Source: CAVSDF01 sp963726715
GTDB lineage: Bacteria; Bacteroidota; Rhodothermia; Rhodothermales; BA12
Assembly (NCBI GenBank): GCA_963726715.1
Contig: CAVSDF010000015.1
Coordinates: forward strand, 169,291 to 233,290
DNA length: 64,000 nt
Direction of reading: 5' to 3'
In this document: in pieces, positions 1 through 9,048 of the stretch
Layout of the letters: every line of letters starts with the position of its first letter
How positions within the stretch are numbered: position 1 is the stretch's first letter
Made by a program: the position numbers and the translations under genes
Notes under the pieces: generated by a model
Told to the model about the DNA's origin: nothing
Databases searched by the model: none
What the model saw: only the letters and a program-made list of their open reading frames with translations

Positions 1-2
1 GC

Positions 3-650
3 GGCGTCAAGGGCTTCGTGGCGAGCGAGCACGGCGGCACCGCGGCGGGCACCGGCACCGCGCGCACCGCGCGCCTCCTCGCCCGGCTTGGCGGCACACT
101 GCCCGACGCCGACGACTGGCTCCCCCCCGCCGCCGCTGCTCTCGTCGACGCCACCGCCGATGCCGCGCTCGGCACCGCGCCTGCCGGTGTGGATGGCGAT
201 GCGGCACTCCGCAGCGTCCACGCCCACGCCCTCGCGCGCCTGACCGCCGTCGACGCATCCGCGTTCGACGCCGACGCCTTCTGCGCCGCCACCGCCGCCG
301 ACCTCCACGCCTTCGACCCGGCCCTCGGCGAGGCCCTCGACACCGTCCTCGCGCGCCGCCGCGCCGTTCCGCTCGACCTCTTCGACGCTGCCGACCGCGC
401 CGCCTACGCCTTCGACGATGCACCCGGCGTGGCGGCGTGGCTTTTCGCCGTGGCGATGTTCGCGCGCGCGCCGACGCTCGTCGAGGCGTCGCTGCTGTCG
501 GCGATCAACGCGGGCGGTGCGTCGGCGACGACCGGTCTGGCGCTCGGCGGGTTGCTCGGCGCCCTTCACGGCGACGCGGCGTTTCCGGCGGAGTGGCACG
601 ATGGGTTGGTGGCGCAGGGGGCGTTGGTGGCGGCGATGGGCAGGGGATGA
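3..650 (+). CDS. ADP-ribosylglycohydrolase-like protein, C-terminal part (5' end outside window)
   Basis: The reading frame is open to the window edge, so the gene starts upstream and about 215 residues are visible. The Ala-rich helical sequence ends in INAGGASATTGLALGGLLG followed by ALHG and an FPAEWHDGL tail. This is the layout of the C-terminal helix pair of the ADP-ribosylglycohydrolase (DraG/ARH) family, which normally reads NxGGDxDTxxxxxGxxxGAxxG and removes ADP-ribose from proteins. The two metal-binding Asp of GGDxDT are Ala here (GGASATT), so this copy may be inactive or have changed chemistry. An internal GTG at 18 is a possible but unlikely start. Family assignment is moderately secure; function is not. 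Confidence 0.6.
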   Translation, partial: GVKGFVASEHGGTAAGTGTARTARLLARLGGTLPDADDWLPPAAAALVDATADAALGTAPAGVDGDAALRSVHAHALARLTAVDASAFDADAFCAATAADLHAFDPALGEALDTVLARRRAVPLDLFDAADRAAYAFDDAPGVAAWLFAVAMFARAPTLVEASLLSAINAGGASATTGLALGGLLGALHGDAAFPAEWHDGLVAQGALVAAMGRG

Positions 651-692
651 CGCGGGGGATTGCATCCGCATCGACGCCCACATCCGACGGCC

Positions 693-720
693 GTAGGGGC
701 GGGTCTCGACCTGCTCCTAC
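693..720. repeat. GTAG-headed REP-like palindrome, family 1
   Basis: A 28-bp imperfect palindrome begins GTAGGGGCGGGTC and ends CTGCTCCTAC. It lies in the 205-bp gap between the glycohydrolase-like gene and the R2-like oxidase gene. The same GTAGGGGCGGGT...ACCCGCCCCTAC design recurs at 13945, 22086, 36518, 51479 and 62845. Confidence 0.6.
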
Positions 721-855
721 CACCACCGCTCCGCCCTGCGCTCGTCTCCGCGCCCTGCGCCCGTCCCACGCCATCCGCCGCCCCATCCACGACGACATCC
801 CCACGAACCCGCCCCGCCCCGTCCGTATCCTGCACCGCTCCATCCCATCCCGCGC

Positions 856-1803
856 ATGCCCACGACCTTCAAGACGACCCGCGAGGGCCTCGACCGCCGC
901 CTCGTGCCGATGCGCCTCTTCGCCAAGGCCAAGACCCTCGGCGCGTGGGACCCGGCGGCCATCGACCTGACGCAGGACGCCGCCGACTGGGCCGCGCTCA
1001 CCGAACCCGAGCGCGACCTCCTGCTCCGCCTCAGCGCGCAGTTCGGCGCAGGCGAGGAGTCCGTCACCGCCGACCTTCTGCCGATGCTCGCGTGGGCCGG
1101 GGCCGCCGGGCGCCTCGAAGACCAGCTTTTCCTGACGAGCTACCTCTACGAAGAGGCCAAGCACGTCGAGGCGTTCGACCGTTTCCTGCGCGAGGTCGCG
1201 GGCGTCACCGGCTCCCTCGACGCCTACCTCTCGCCCGCCCACGCCGCCTATTTCGGCGTCGCCCAGCCCGCCGCGATGGCGCAGTTGTACACCGATCACA
1301 GCCCCGAGGCGCTCGTCCACGCGCTCGTCACCTACCAGATGGGCACCGAGGGGGTGCTCGCGGAGACCGGCTATCATGCGTACTACACCGTCCTCGACCG
1401 GCGCAACATCTTGCCCGGCATGCGGCGGATGATCGAGCAGGTGCAGCGCGACGAGAGCCGCCACGTCGGCTACGGCGTCTACCTGCTCAGCCGGTTGGTG
1501 GCCGAGCACGGCGAGCCGCTGTGGCAGCAGGTGCAGGCCGAGATGAGCGGCGTCGTGATGCAGGCGCTCGCGGTCGTCGGCGAGATGCTCACGCCATATG
1601 GGGACGACGTGCCGTTCGGCGTGTCGGCGGGCGAGTTCATCGGCTACGCGCAGGGGCAGTTCATGAAGCGGATGACGCGGATCGAGAAGGCGCTCGGGCG
1701 GACCGTCGAGGAGATCGACTACGGCCTCTCGTCCACCATTGCCGCCGACTCCGACGCCGCCTTCGGCCTCCCGGCGAGCTCCGGCGACGGCGCGCCTGCG
1801 TGA
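856..1803 (+). CDS. R2-like ligand-binding oxidase (R2lox), Mn/Fe
   Basis: A 315-residue ferritin-fold protein of the R2lox group: relatives of ribonucleotide reductase R2 that bind a Mn/Fe centre and a long-chain fatty-acid-like ligand instead of making a radical for nucleotide reduction. The metal ligands read off cleanly as E67 (GAGEESV), E100 and H103 (EEAKHVE), E165 (MGTEGVLAE), and E200 and H203 (DESRHVGYG). V70 and Y160, the pair that forms the Tyr-Val ether cross-link in characterised R2lox proteins, are both present with canonical spacing. Length matches the family. The ATG at 856 follows a TCCCATCCCGCGC stretch without a clear Shine-Dalgarno site. It stands alone, with a minus-strand gene ending 17 nt beyond its stop. 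Physiological substrate is unknown for the family. Confidence 0.93.
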   Translation: MPTTFKTTREGLDRRLVPMRLFAKAKTLGAWDPAAIDLTQDAADWAALTEPERDLLLRLSAQFGAGEESVTADLLPMLAWAGAAGRLEDQLFLTSYLYEEAKHVEAFDRFLREVAGVTGSLDAYLSPAHAAYFGVAQPAAMAQLYTDHSPEALVHALVTYQMGTEGVLAETGYHAYYTVLDRRNILPGMRRMIEQVQRDESRHVGYGVYLLSRLVAEHGEPLWQQVQAEMSGVVMQALAVVGEMLTPYGDDVPFGVSAGEFIGYAQGQFMKRMTRIEKALGRTVEEIDYGLSSTIAADSDAAFGLPASSGDGAPA

Positions 1804-1819
1804 CCCGCGCTCGGCGTCG

Positions 1820-2344
1820 TCAGTCGAGGCGCACGCCCATTGCGGCGACGATGCGGCGGCGCTCTTTCGGGGAGAGTCGTCCGAGGAGCACGCGCGTCGT
1901 GTAGGCGCCGCGAAGCACGCCGCGCTCGACGAACATCCAGTCGGTGACGGCGGCGAGCGGGGCGGTGATCCGGTCGCCGATGCGCCATCCGGGGAGGCCA
2001 TCGGGGTCGTTGTCGAGGGTCCCGCGGAGAGAATCGGCGGCGACGGCGACGCGCCCGAGCCAGACGTGCTCGGCGGTGCCATCGGCGCGCGGCACGGCGA
2101 CCTTGACGGCGAACCGCGCGTCGCCCACTCGCGGCGCCCGCAGCCGCGCAGCGAAGGCCGGCAGCGACGCCCGCGCATCCGTCACGGCCCGCGCCATCGC
2201 CGCGTCCTCGGCCGGCACCTGAACGACCGGCGGGGCGTCAGCAGGCCTCACGCGCTGCGCAACCGACGACGGCACGGCGATCACGAGCAGCAGGGCGAGG
2301 CCTGCGAGGCGCCGGGGGCGATGGGCGGAAAGCGCGACGTGCAT
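1820..2344 (-). CDS. DUF2314 domain protein, secreted
   Basis: 174 residues. The ATG at 2344 was chosen because it gives a good N-terminal signal peptide (MHVALSAHRPRR, hydrophobic core LAGLALLLVIAVP, then SSVAQ); an upstream in-frame ATG at 2416 would add 24 residues. The C-terminal half matches DUF2314: DNDPDGLPGWRIGDRI, DWMFVERGVLRGAYTTR and LLGRLSPKERR. The domain's function is not known. An export signal on a DUF2314 protein suggests a periplasmic role here. It is probably monocistronic, 17 nt from the convergent end of the R2-like oxidase gene. Confidence 0.75.
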   Translation of the reverse strand: MHVALSAHRPRRLAGLALLLVIAVPSSVAQRVRPADAPPVVQVPAEDAAMARAVTDARASLPAFAARLRAPRVGDARFAVKVAVPRADGTAEHVWLGRVAVAADSLRGTLDNDPDGLPGWRIGDRITAPLAAVTDWMFVERGVLRGAYTTRVLLGRLSPKERRRIVAAMGVRLD

Positions 2345-2577
2345 CGGCGTCGAGGGCGAGAGGAGGGCGAACGCGACGTGGAGACCCCACGCCATTCGCC
2401 AACGTATGCACGCCACGTTTCCCCCGCCAGCGTATGCCGGTATTTATTTGCGCCTGCTCGTTCGGTGGCGGTTCGAGCGGCGCCTTGTAGACCTGCCCAA
2501 AGATTTGACGTCGAAGGGCCACAGCGTCCGAATTGTAGCGTGCAGCCGTCCTGGTCTCTACGGCGCTGTGCCCGCGA

Positions 2578-4323
2578 TCACCGCAGGAACCGCTGCTCGG
2601 CGGCGTCGGTGAAGGCGACGGCGGTGGCGTCGTAGAGGTCGACGCCCTGGCTGCGGAAGGTGTCGAGGAGGACGGCGGCGGCGTCCGACCACGATCCGGC
2701 GTCGGCGAGGCGGCGCAGGGCGTCGGCGTAGTCGCCTTCGTCGCCGCTGAACAGGGCGGCGATGAAGGCCGGGCGCTGCGCGTGCGGCGCGGTGCCGAGG
2801 GCGGCGGTTTCGAGGCGGTCGAGCGAAGCCGACTCGCCCGGCAGAACATCGGAACTGCGCTCGCGGCGCAGGAACCGCTGCCAGAGCGGACGCTCGTCGT
2901 CGTCGCCGGGAACGTCAGCGGCGTCCTCGGGGCGGCGGGCGGAGCGCTCCCACGCGGCGCCGGAGGGGATGGCGGCGCGGTCGCCGGAGGGCGGTTCCGG
3001 GGCGGAAGGCGCATCGAGACTCGGCTCGGCTCGGCCCTCGTCGGCGGGGCGGGCAGCGAGGTCGCGCGCGGAAGCGGCGGGCGCGGTGGCCTGCGTCCAG
3101 ATCGGCGCGTCGGCGGCGGCGGCGCCCGAGGGGACGCGGGCAGCCATGGGCGGCTCGGACGACGGCGGCGCGGGCGTGGCGGTAGGCGGGGGCTGGGGTG
3201 CGGAAGCGGCTGTGGCCTGCGACCAGACCGGCGCGGCGGGCGCGGGCGGGACGGGGAGGCGCGCAGGAGCGGACGGCGCTTCATCGGTCCTCTCGTCGAA
3301 ATCGTCCACAACGACGTCGGTCTCGGCGTCGTCGGGGGCGAACGGCGCCGAGGCGTCGGGGACGGAAGGGGCGCCGAGGTCGGAGGCGGGCGCGGCGTCG
3401 ACGTGCGGCGGCGCGGCAGGATAGACGGGTGACGCCGGGGCGGGGGGCGGGGCGCTGTCGGCGGGGGGGAGCACGCGGGGCGCGGCCGGGAGCGGCTCGT
3501 CGTCGATCAGGCGGGCGAGGTCGGCGAGCGCGAGCGATCCGTCGTAGGCAGCGAGGCGGGCGGCGAGGCCGTCGAGGCCGCGGTCGGCGAGGGCCGGGGC
3601 GAGCACGCGGGCCGGGAGCGTCGGCGCGCCGGGGGCGTGCGCGTCGGCGGGCTGGCCGAGGGTGTCGAAGAGGTCGCCGAGGAGCGTCGTCCACTGGCCC
3701 CGGTAGGCCGTCGGCGTGCGGCGCTCGACGCGGGCGAGGAGGCGCTCGAAGGTGTCGCGGTCGAGGCGCTCCAGGCCGCGCTGCGCCACGAAGGCCGCCA
3801 CGACGTCGCGCAGGTACGGATACGACGTGAAGTACGCCATCCGCCGCAGGATGACGCCGACGGGCAGTTCCGGCGCGCCGTCCGCGAAGACGAAGGCGGC
3901 GAGCGTCGGCGCCGGGCGCAGGAGGTAGAGCGCGACCTGCCCGGTCGCCTGGTCGAGCGCGCGCGGCCACTCGGCCTCGGGCACGCGGGCGTTCGCGTCG
4001 AGCACGTCGAAGAGGTCTTCCCAGGCGCCCTCCACCGCCGGGGCGTCGTGGTCGAACCACGCCGAGCGGGCGGTGCGCAGGGCCTCGCGTTCGATGACGA
4101 GGCGCCGCTGCAACGCCTGCGCGATGAACCGGGCGACGGGCGAGGGGAGGCCCGGGTCGCGCAGGTCGGCGAGGGCGTAGGCGCGTCCGGCGGGAAAACG
4201 CGCCCGCAGGCGCTCGCGCAGGGCATCGACGGCCTGCTGCTCGGCGGCGCTGGCGAAGGCGGCTCCGTGCGGGCGCGCGTCGTCGGCGTGGGGGTCGGCG
4301 GCGGGGGCGGAGGAAGCGGGCAT
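2578..4323 (-). CDS. Hypothetical 581-residue protein with Pro/Ala-rich linker
   Basis: I do not recognise a named family. The N-terminal part (about residues 25-270) is helical and folded-looking (for example ALADLRDPGLPSPVARFI, then RRMAYFTSYPYLRDVVAAFV). About residues 290-480 form a low-complexity Ala/Pro/Ser linker containing two near-copies of a PxWxQAT motif (PVWSQATAA, PIWTQATAP). A short C-terminal helical region ends in AEQRFLR. There is no signal peptide or membrane segment, so it is probably cytosolic. The ATG at 4323 was preferred over one 30 codons earlier because the extra residues are low-complexity and overlap the terminator of the next gene. A scaffold or regulatory role is only a guess. 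Confidence 0.6.
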   Translation of the reverse strand: MPASSAPAADPHADDARPHGAAFASAAEQQAVDALRERLRARFPAGRAYALADLRDPGLPSPVARFIAQALQRRLVIEREALRTARSAWFDHDAPAVEGAWEDLFDVLDANARVPEAEWPRALDQATGQVALYLLRPAPTLAAFVFADGAPELPVGVILRRMAYFTSYPYLRDVVAAFVAQRGLERLDRDTFERLLARVERRTPTAYRGQWTTLLGDLFDTLGQPADAHAPGAPTLPARVLAPALADRGLDGLAARLAAYDGSLALADLARLIDDEPLPAAPRVLPPADSAPPPAPASPVYPAAPPHVDAAPASDLGAPSVPDASAPFAPDDAETDVVVDDFDERTDEAPSAPARLPVPPAPAAPVWSQATAASAPQPPPTATPAPPSSEPPMAARVPSGAAAADAPIWTQATAPAASARDLAARPADEGRAEPSLDAPSAPEPPSGDRAAIPSGAAWERSARRPEDAADVPGDDDERPLWQRFLRRERSSDVLPGESASLDRLETAALGTAPHAQRPAFIAALFSGDEGDYADALRRLADAGSWSDAAAVLLDTFRSQGVDLYDATAVAFTDAAEQRFLR

Positions 4324-4347
4324 CGGCGGCGGGCGGGCTGGAAACGG

Positions 4348-4385
4348 CGGGAGGCCGCCTCCTCGGGTGAGAAGACGGCCTCCCG
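4348..4385 (-). terminator. Putative intrinsic terminator of the large T9SS gene
   Basis: Perfect 10-bp arms CGGGAGGCCG (4348-4357) and CGGCCTCCCG (4376-4385) enclose an 18-nt loop, 60 nt past the stop of the minus-strand gene at 4445. On the minus strand the stem is followed by CCGTTTCC, a weak T tract, as is common in GC-rich genomes. Confidence 0.5.
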
Positions 4386-4444
4386 AAACTACGACGCCCC
4401 GGCCAGCGGGCACGGGCGGCGCGGTGCGACGGTCCGCGCGCGCG

Positions 4445-7400
4445 TCAGCGGACGACCGAGACGGCGCGCGTGCGCGTCTGCCCGGCGGCGGTCATCCGCA
4501 CGAGGTAGACGCCGCTGCTGAGGCCGCTCGCGTCGAACGTGACGGCGTGGGTGCCTGCCTCGCGCGTCTCGTCGAGGAGCGTGGCGATGCGGCGCCCGGT
4601 GATGTCGTAGACCTCGACGCGCACCGCGGCGCGCTCGCCGAGCGAGACCGTCAGCGCGGCCCGCGTGCGCACCGGGTTGGGCGCGGGCGCCGACAGGTCG
4701 AGTGCGAGCGCGCGGGCCTCGCGCGGCGCCGCCGTCGGGGTGCCCTCGACGCGCACGTCGTCGATGGCCCATCCCCAGCCGACATCGCTCACGTCGGAGT
4801 AGAGGCGGAAGCGCAGCACGACGACGGCGTCGGCCGGGAAGGTCGCGCGGAGGTTGACGCTCTGCTCGACGAGGAGCGACGGCGACCCGGCCTGCCCGCC
4901 GGTGAAGGCGCTCAGCCATCCGGCGTTGGCGCGGGCGTCGTAGCCCGTCGCCACCGGCACCCACGTCGCGCCGTCGGTCGTGCCCTCGACGACGACGTAG
5001 TCGAAGAAGTCGGCGCCGGGCCACGCGACGCCGTTGGTGCCCGGCTCGACGAGCGCGATGTCGCGGTAGCGCAACACCGAGGTGGTGCCGATGCGGATCG
5101 GCTGCGTGAGCGTGAGCGTCAGGTTCGCGTTGTTGCCGTACGGGTGCGCCGTCTGCGCGAGGGGCGACGCGAAGCCGCCCGCGGACGTGAACGAGAAGCC
5201 CGAGGCGAGGAGGTTGTCGGCGTTGGCCGCGGCGTCGTCGAAGGTGAGCGCGAAGCTCGTGACGGCGGCGCGCGAGGGCAGCGCGAGCGTCGAGCGGGCG
5301 CCCGAGGCGTATTCCTGTCCGCCGCGGAAGCCGATGATCTGCGCGGTGACGGTCGTCGGCGAGGAGAGCGCGAGCGGGAGGGTGCCGCCGATCGCTGCGC
5401 CCGCGAGCGTCGCCCCGCGCCGGTCGACGACGGCGCCGTTGATGCGCACCTGCACCGAGTCGAGCGCGTCGCGCGCGGTGCCCGCGATGGAGACGCCGCC
5501 GGTCGGACTCGACGCGATGGCCGTCAGGTTGGGGCTGCGAACCGTCGCGGGCACGTTGTAGGTGGAGAGGGCGGGGACGGCGACCGACCAGATGCCGCGT
5601 CCGTGCGTGGCGACGACGACGCGGCGGTCGGCGATGCGCATCTGCCAGAGCGCGACGGGCGGCAGGCCCGAGTCGTCCTTCGCCCATGTCGCGCCGCCGT
5701 TCTCCGAGACGAAGAGGCCGATCTCCGTCCCCGCCCAGAGGACGTTGGGGTTGTACGGCATCGCAAGGAGGCTGTAGACGGCGACGTTCGGGAATCCGTT
5801 CGACGAGAGCGCCGTGCCCGAGCCGAAGCTGCCCGAGAGCGGCGTCCACGTCTGCCCGTAGTCGGTCGTTTTGAGGACCTTGGTGGCGTTGGCGACCGAG
5901 AAGAGCACGAACGCTGTCGCCGGATCGGTCGGGTGCGTGGCGATGCCGGTCACGATGGCGCTGATGCCCGCCGCGTTGGTCGTGGCGGCGTAGGTGGCGC
6001 CGCCGTCGCGCGAGACGAAGACGCGTCCGTTCGAACTCATCCGCGTGCCGGCCCAGACGACGCGCGGGTCGGCGACGGAGACGGCGACGGGCGTGCGCGA
6101 GCCGTTGAAGCCCCAGAGGGTGCCTGCCGGAAGCTGCCCGAGCGTGAACGAGCGCCCGAAGTCGTCGGAGCGCCACGGCCCCGACGTGCCGGGGACGATC
6201 ATCCGCTCGCGGTCCGACGCGCTCGTGCCGATCGTGGTGATGAACGGTCCGTTGCCGTCGCCGACATCGAGGCCGCCGAGGGCGGTGAAGCCGTTGCCGT
6301 CGAGGCGGTAGATCTGGTTGTAGTAGAGCGAGACGGCGTACTCGGACGGCGTGTTGTAGACGGCGTCGAAGCCGTCTCCGCCCGCCACGCGGCTCCACGC
6401 CGAGCCGGTCGTCGGTGAGCCGGGCGAGAGCCACGAGCCGTTGTCCTGCGCGCCGCCGATGAAGACCATCGACCCCGGCTGCTTGTCGGCGCCGTAGTAC
6501 TGCGTCGTGTTGAGGCCGGCCACGCCCGCGCCGTTGCGCGCGGTCCACGTGGCGCCGCTGTTGTCGGAGGAGAAGACGCCGCCGTCGTTGGTGTCGACGA
6601 GGCGCGTCACGCCCCCCGTTGTGAAGAACGTCAGGCTGTGGTGGTCGGCGTGCGAGTACGCCGTCGAGGCCGTGGGCGCGTTCCACTGCGACGTGCGCGA
6701 GGCCGTGAAGGCGGGCACGGCGCCGCCCGTGTTCAGGCTCACCCGGTAGACATCGACACCGGCGACGAGCACGGTATTGGGATCGGATGGCGAGATGGCG
6801 ACGACGTTGTCGTACCAGCCCTGCGCGCTCAGCCAGTCGTTGGCGGTCGTCGAGCCCGAGGCCCGCGCCCAGCTGTCGCCGCCGGTCGTGGTGAGGTAGA
6901 GGTGCGAGAGGCCGTCGCACGCATCGACGGCGGCGACGACGCGCTGCGGGTTGTTCGGGTCGATGCCGAGTTCGGTGCGCATCCCGGCGCCGAGGCCGGT
7001 CGAGACGACGGTCCACGTCGCGCCGCCGTCGCCCGAGCGCGAGATCGTCGGGGCGGTCGCGTTGCAGGCGCCGCGCTGCGAGGCGTAGACGGCGCTGAAA
7101 TCGGCGCTCGCGACGATCTGGTCGACGCGCCCGGTGCGCACCTGCGTCCACGAGGCGCCTCCATCGGCCGTGCGGAAGACACCGCTCGTGGTGCTCACGA
7201 GGACGACGTTGGGATCGGTCGGCGAGACGAGGAGGCGCGTGAGCGAGCGGAAGGCGGTCGTTGCCGTCTCGGGGAGCAGGCTCCACGAGGCGCCGCCATC
7301 GGTCGACTTGAAGACGCCGGAGCCGAGGATGGCGTCGACGTTCGAGAAGCCCTCGCCGGTGCCCGCGTACCACGTCGTCGGCTGCGAGGCGGCCTGCCCG

Positions 7401-7939
7401 AGGCCGCTCACCGACAGATTCGGCATGTTGCCGGACGTGTTCGTCCACGAGCCGCCGCTGTTGGTCGTCTTCCAGATGCCACCGCCCGCCGTGCCCGCAT
7501 ACCACGTCGCCCCGCTCGCGTCGCGCCGGTCGACGACGAAGGCGCGGGTGCGCCCGGCGACGTTCGACGGCCCGTGCTCGGCCCACGGAAGCGGCGCGCT
7601 GCCCTTCGAGGCGCGGATCGACGCCTCGAGCGCGCGGGCCTGGTAGCCGACCGCGTAGCGCGAGCCTTCCGGAGCGTTCGCCACGTCCGGCTCGCGGATG
7701 AGCGCGTGGTAGCGGATGAAGCCTTCCGGCTCGTCGAAGCGCGCGTTCTCCGGACCGCCGCGGCCGTCACGCTCCTCGCGCTCGTGCTCCTCGTCCTCGC
7801 CGCCGCCCGGCATCCCGGACTTGCCGCCGCGGTCGCCGTCGGGCCAGAGGGCGCGCCACGACGGCGCGGGACCGGAGGCCCAGACGAGGCAAACGAAAAG
7901 CGCGAGCAGCAGGCTGCCGGAGAGAACGCGACGGGACAT
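4445..7939 (-). CDS. Large secreted BNR/sortilin-like beta-propeller protein with T9SS sorting domain
   Basis: 1164 residues. The signal peptide (MSRRVLSGSLLLALFVCLVWASG) decides the ATG at 7939 over one 17 codons upstream. The body has many BNR/Asp-box-like blades typical of VPS10/sortilin or exo-glycosidase-like propellers: STDGGASW, TADGGASW, SRDGGATY, SENGGATW and TTNSGGSW. A region ending GWGWAIDDVRVEG resembles jelly-roll (MAM-like) modules. The last ~80 residues are a type A T9SS sorting domain (APNPVRTRAALTVSL, VRVEVYDITGRRIATL, LSSGVYLVRM, ending in VSVVR), which directs secretion across the outer membrane and cell-surface anchoring. No T9SS machinery is encoded in this window. Substrate unknown; cell-surface glycan or protein binding is plausible. 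Confidence 0.85.
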   Translation of the reverse strand: MSRRVLSGSLLLALFVCLVWASGPAPSWRALWPDGDRGGKSGMPGGGEDEEHEREERDGRGGPENARFDEPEGFIRYHALIREPDVANAPEGSRYAVGYQARALEASIRASKGSAPLPWAEHGPSNVAGRTRAFVVDRRDASGATWYAGTAGGGIWKTTNSGGSWTNTSGNMPNLSVSGLGQAASQPTTWYAGTGEGFSNVDAILGSGVFKSTDGGASWSLLPETATTAFRSLTRLLVSPTDPNVVLVSTTSGVFRTADGGASWTQVRTGRVDQIVASADFSAVYASQRGACNATAPTISRSGDGGATWTVVSTGLGAGMRTELGIDPNNPQRVVAAVDACDGLSHLYLTTTGGDSWARASGSTTANDWLSAQGWYDNVVAISPSDPNTVLVAGVDVYRVSLNTGGAVPAFTASRTSQWNAPTASTAYSHADHHSLTFFTTGGVTRLVDTNDGGVFSSDNSGATWTARNGAGVAGLNTTQYYGADKQPGSMVFIGGAQDNGSWLSPGSPTTGSAWSRVAGGDGFDAVYNTPSEYAVSLYYNQIYRLDGNGFTALGGLDVGDGNGPFITTIGTSASDRERMIVPGTSGPWRSDDFGRSFTLGQLPAGTLWGFNGSRTPVAVSVADPRVVWAGTRMSSNGRVFVSRDGGATYAATTNAAGISAIVTGIATHPTDPATAFVLFSVANATKVLKTTDYGQTWTPLSGSFGSGTALSSNGFPNVAVYSLLAMPYNPNVLWAGTEIGLFVSENGGATWAKDDSGLPPVALWQMRIADRRVVVATHGRGIWSVAVPALSTYNVPATVRSPNLTAIASSPTGGVSIAGTARDALDSVQVRINGAVVDRRGATLAGAAIGGTLPLALSSPTTVTAQIIGFRGGQEYASGARSTLALPSRAAVTSFALTFDDAAANADNLLASGFSFTSAGGFASPLAQTAHPYGNNANLTLTLTQPIRIGTTSVLRYRDIALVEPGTNGVAWPGADFFDYVVVEGTTDGATWVPVATGYDARANAGWLSAFTGGQAGSPSLLVEQSVNLRATFPADAVVVLRFRLYSDVSDVGWGWAIDDVRVEGTPTAAPREARALALDLSAPAPNPVRTRAALTVSLGERAAVRVEVYDITGRRIATLLDETREAGTHAVTFDASGLSSGVYLVRMTAAGQTRTRAVSVVR

Positions 7940-8053
7940 CGGCGAGAGGAGGATGGAGATCGGAGACGCAGTAACGCAGAGGTTACGCACAGTGTCCGCC
8001 TTCCTCCAAGTCCTGCATCTTCCACACGATGCCCCCTCCGCGGAGAGCCCTGA

Positions 8054-8875
8054 TCAGGCGCCGAAGCCCGTCGTGTACCAGAGCACGAGCAGGAGCGCGC
8101 CGACGGCGATGCGGTAGTAGGCGAAGCTGTCGAACGTGTGGCGGGCGACGAAGCGGATCAGGAAGCGCACGACCACGAGGGCGCTCACGAACGCCACGAT
8201 GCACCCGACGGCGAAGAACGGCGCGTCGGCGGCGACGAGCGCATCGCCTTCCTTGACGATCTTGAGCAGCGACGCCCCGAGCATCACCGGGATGGCGAGG
8301 AAGAACGAGAACTCGGTCGCCGCGGTGCGCGAGAGGCCGAGGCTGACGCCGCCCATGATGGTCGCGCCCGAGCGCGAGACGCCGGGGAAGAGCGAGAGGC
8401 ACTGCGCGATCCCGACTTTGAGCGCGTCGAGCGGGCCGATGTCGTCCATCGACTCGACGCGCGCCGTGCGCCGCGCCGCCGTCCGCTCGATCAGCAGGAT
8501 CACGAGACCACCGACGAGGAGCGCGCCCGCGACGGTCGGCACGGAGAACAGGTGCGCCTCGATCCAGTCGTCGAAGAGCAGCCCGAGGATCGCCGCCGGG
8601 ATCGTCGCCACGATGACGGCACCGGCGAAGCGCTGCGCCTGCGGGTCGGTCGGCAGGCGGCGCAGGATGTCGAGGATCTTGGCGCGGTACACCCAGACGA
8701 CCGCGAGGATGGCGGCCAGCTGGATCACGATGTTGAAGACCACCATCTTCGGCGTGCTCGGGTCGAGGCCGAGCGCCTCGGTGGCCACGACGAGGTGGCC
8801 CGACGACGAGACGGGGATGAACTCGGTGGCGCCTTCGACGAGGCCGAGAATGGCGGCGGCGAGGAGGTCGTTCAT
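8054..8875 (-). CDS. uppP: Undecaprenyl-diphosphatase (UppP/BacA)
   Basis: 273-residue integral membrane phosphatase that regenerates undecaprenyl phosphate, the lipid carrier for peptidoglycan and surface glycans, on the outer face of the inner membrane. Diagnostic motifs: EGATEFIPVSSSGHL near the N-terminus and FPGVSRSGATIMGG in the middle, with about eight hydrophobic segments. The ATG at 8875 starts the conserved MNDLLAAAILGLVEG; the frame continues upstream without family similarity. A GATCTTG box lies about 50 nt upstream on the minus strand. Confidence 0.96.
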   Translation of the reverse strand: MNDLLAAAILGLVEGATEFIPVSSSGHLVVATEALGLDPSTPKMVVFNIVIQLAAILAVVWVYRAKILDILRRLPTDPQAQRFAGAVIVATIPAAILGLLFDDWIEAHLFSVPTVAGALLVGGLVILLIERTAARRTARVESMDDIGPLDALKVGIAQCLSLFPGVSRSGATIMGGVSLGLSRTAATEFSFFLAIPVMLGASLLKIVKEGDALVAADAPFFAVGCIVAFVSALVVVRFLIRFVARHTFDSFAYYRIAVGALLLVLWYTTGFGA

Positions 8876-9048
8876 GCGGGGCGGCGGGCGGAAGTCGGCG
8901 GGACGGGTGTCAGGACAGGCGGCAAGATCGCGCGCCCGCCCCATCCGTCACGCCGCGCCGCGCCCGTCCAAGCACGAAATGCACGCCCGCACGTCCCGGC
9001 CTGCCGGTACAGCCTCGCCCCTCACCAACTCACACCCTCACCAACCCG

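Noticed and set aside
2345..2577. Short open frame and AT-richer stretch (GGTATTTATTTGCG) between the DUF2314 and 581-residue protein genes
   Set aside because: No start signal, no similarity and no repeat structure; treated as ordinary intergenic sequence.
4389..7586. Long Arg-rich reading frame of over 1000 codons antisense-shifted to the large T9SS gene
   Set aside because: It lies inside the same locus in another frame, is extremely Arg-rich and has no domain signatures; it is a high-GC shadow of the real gene.
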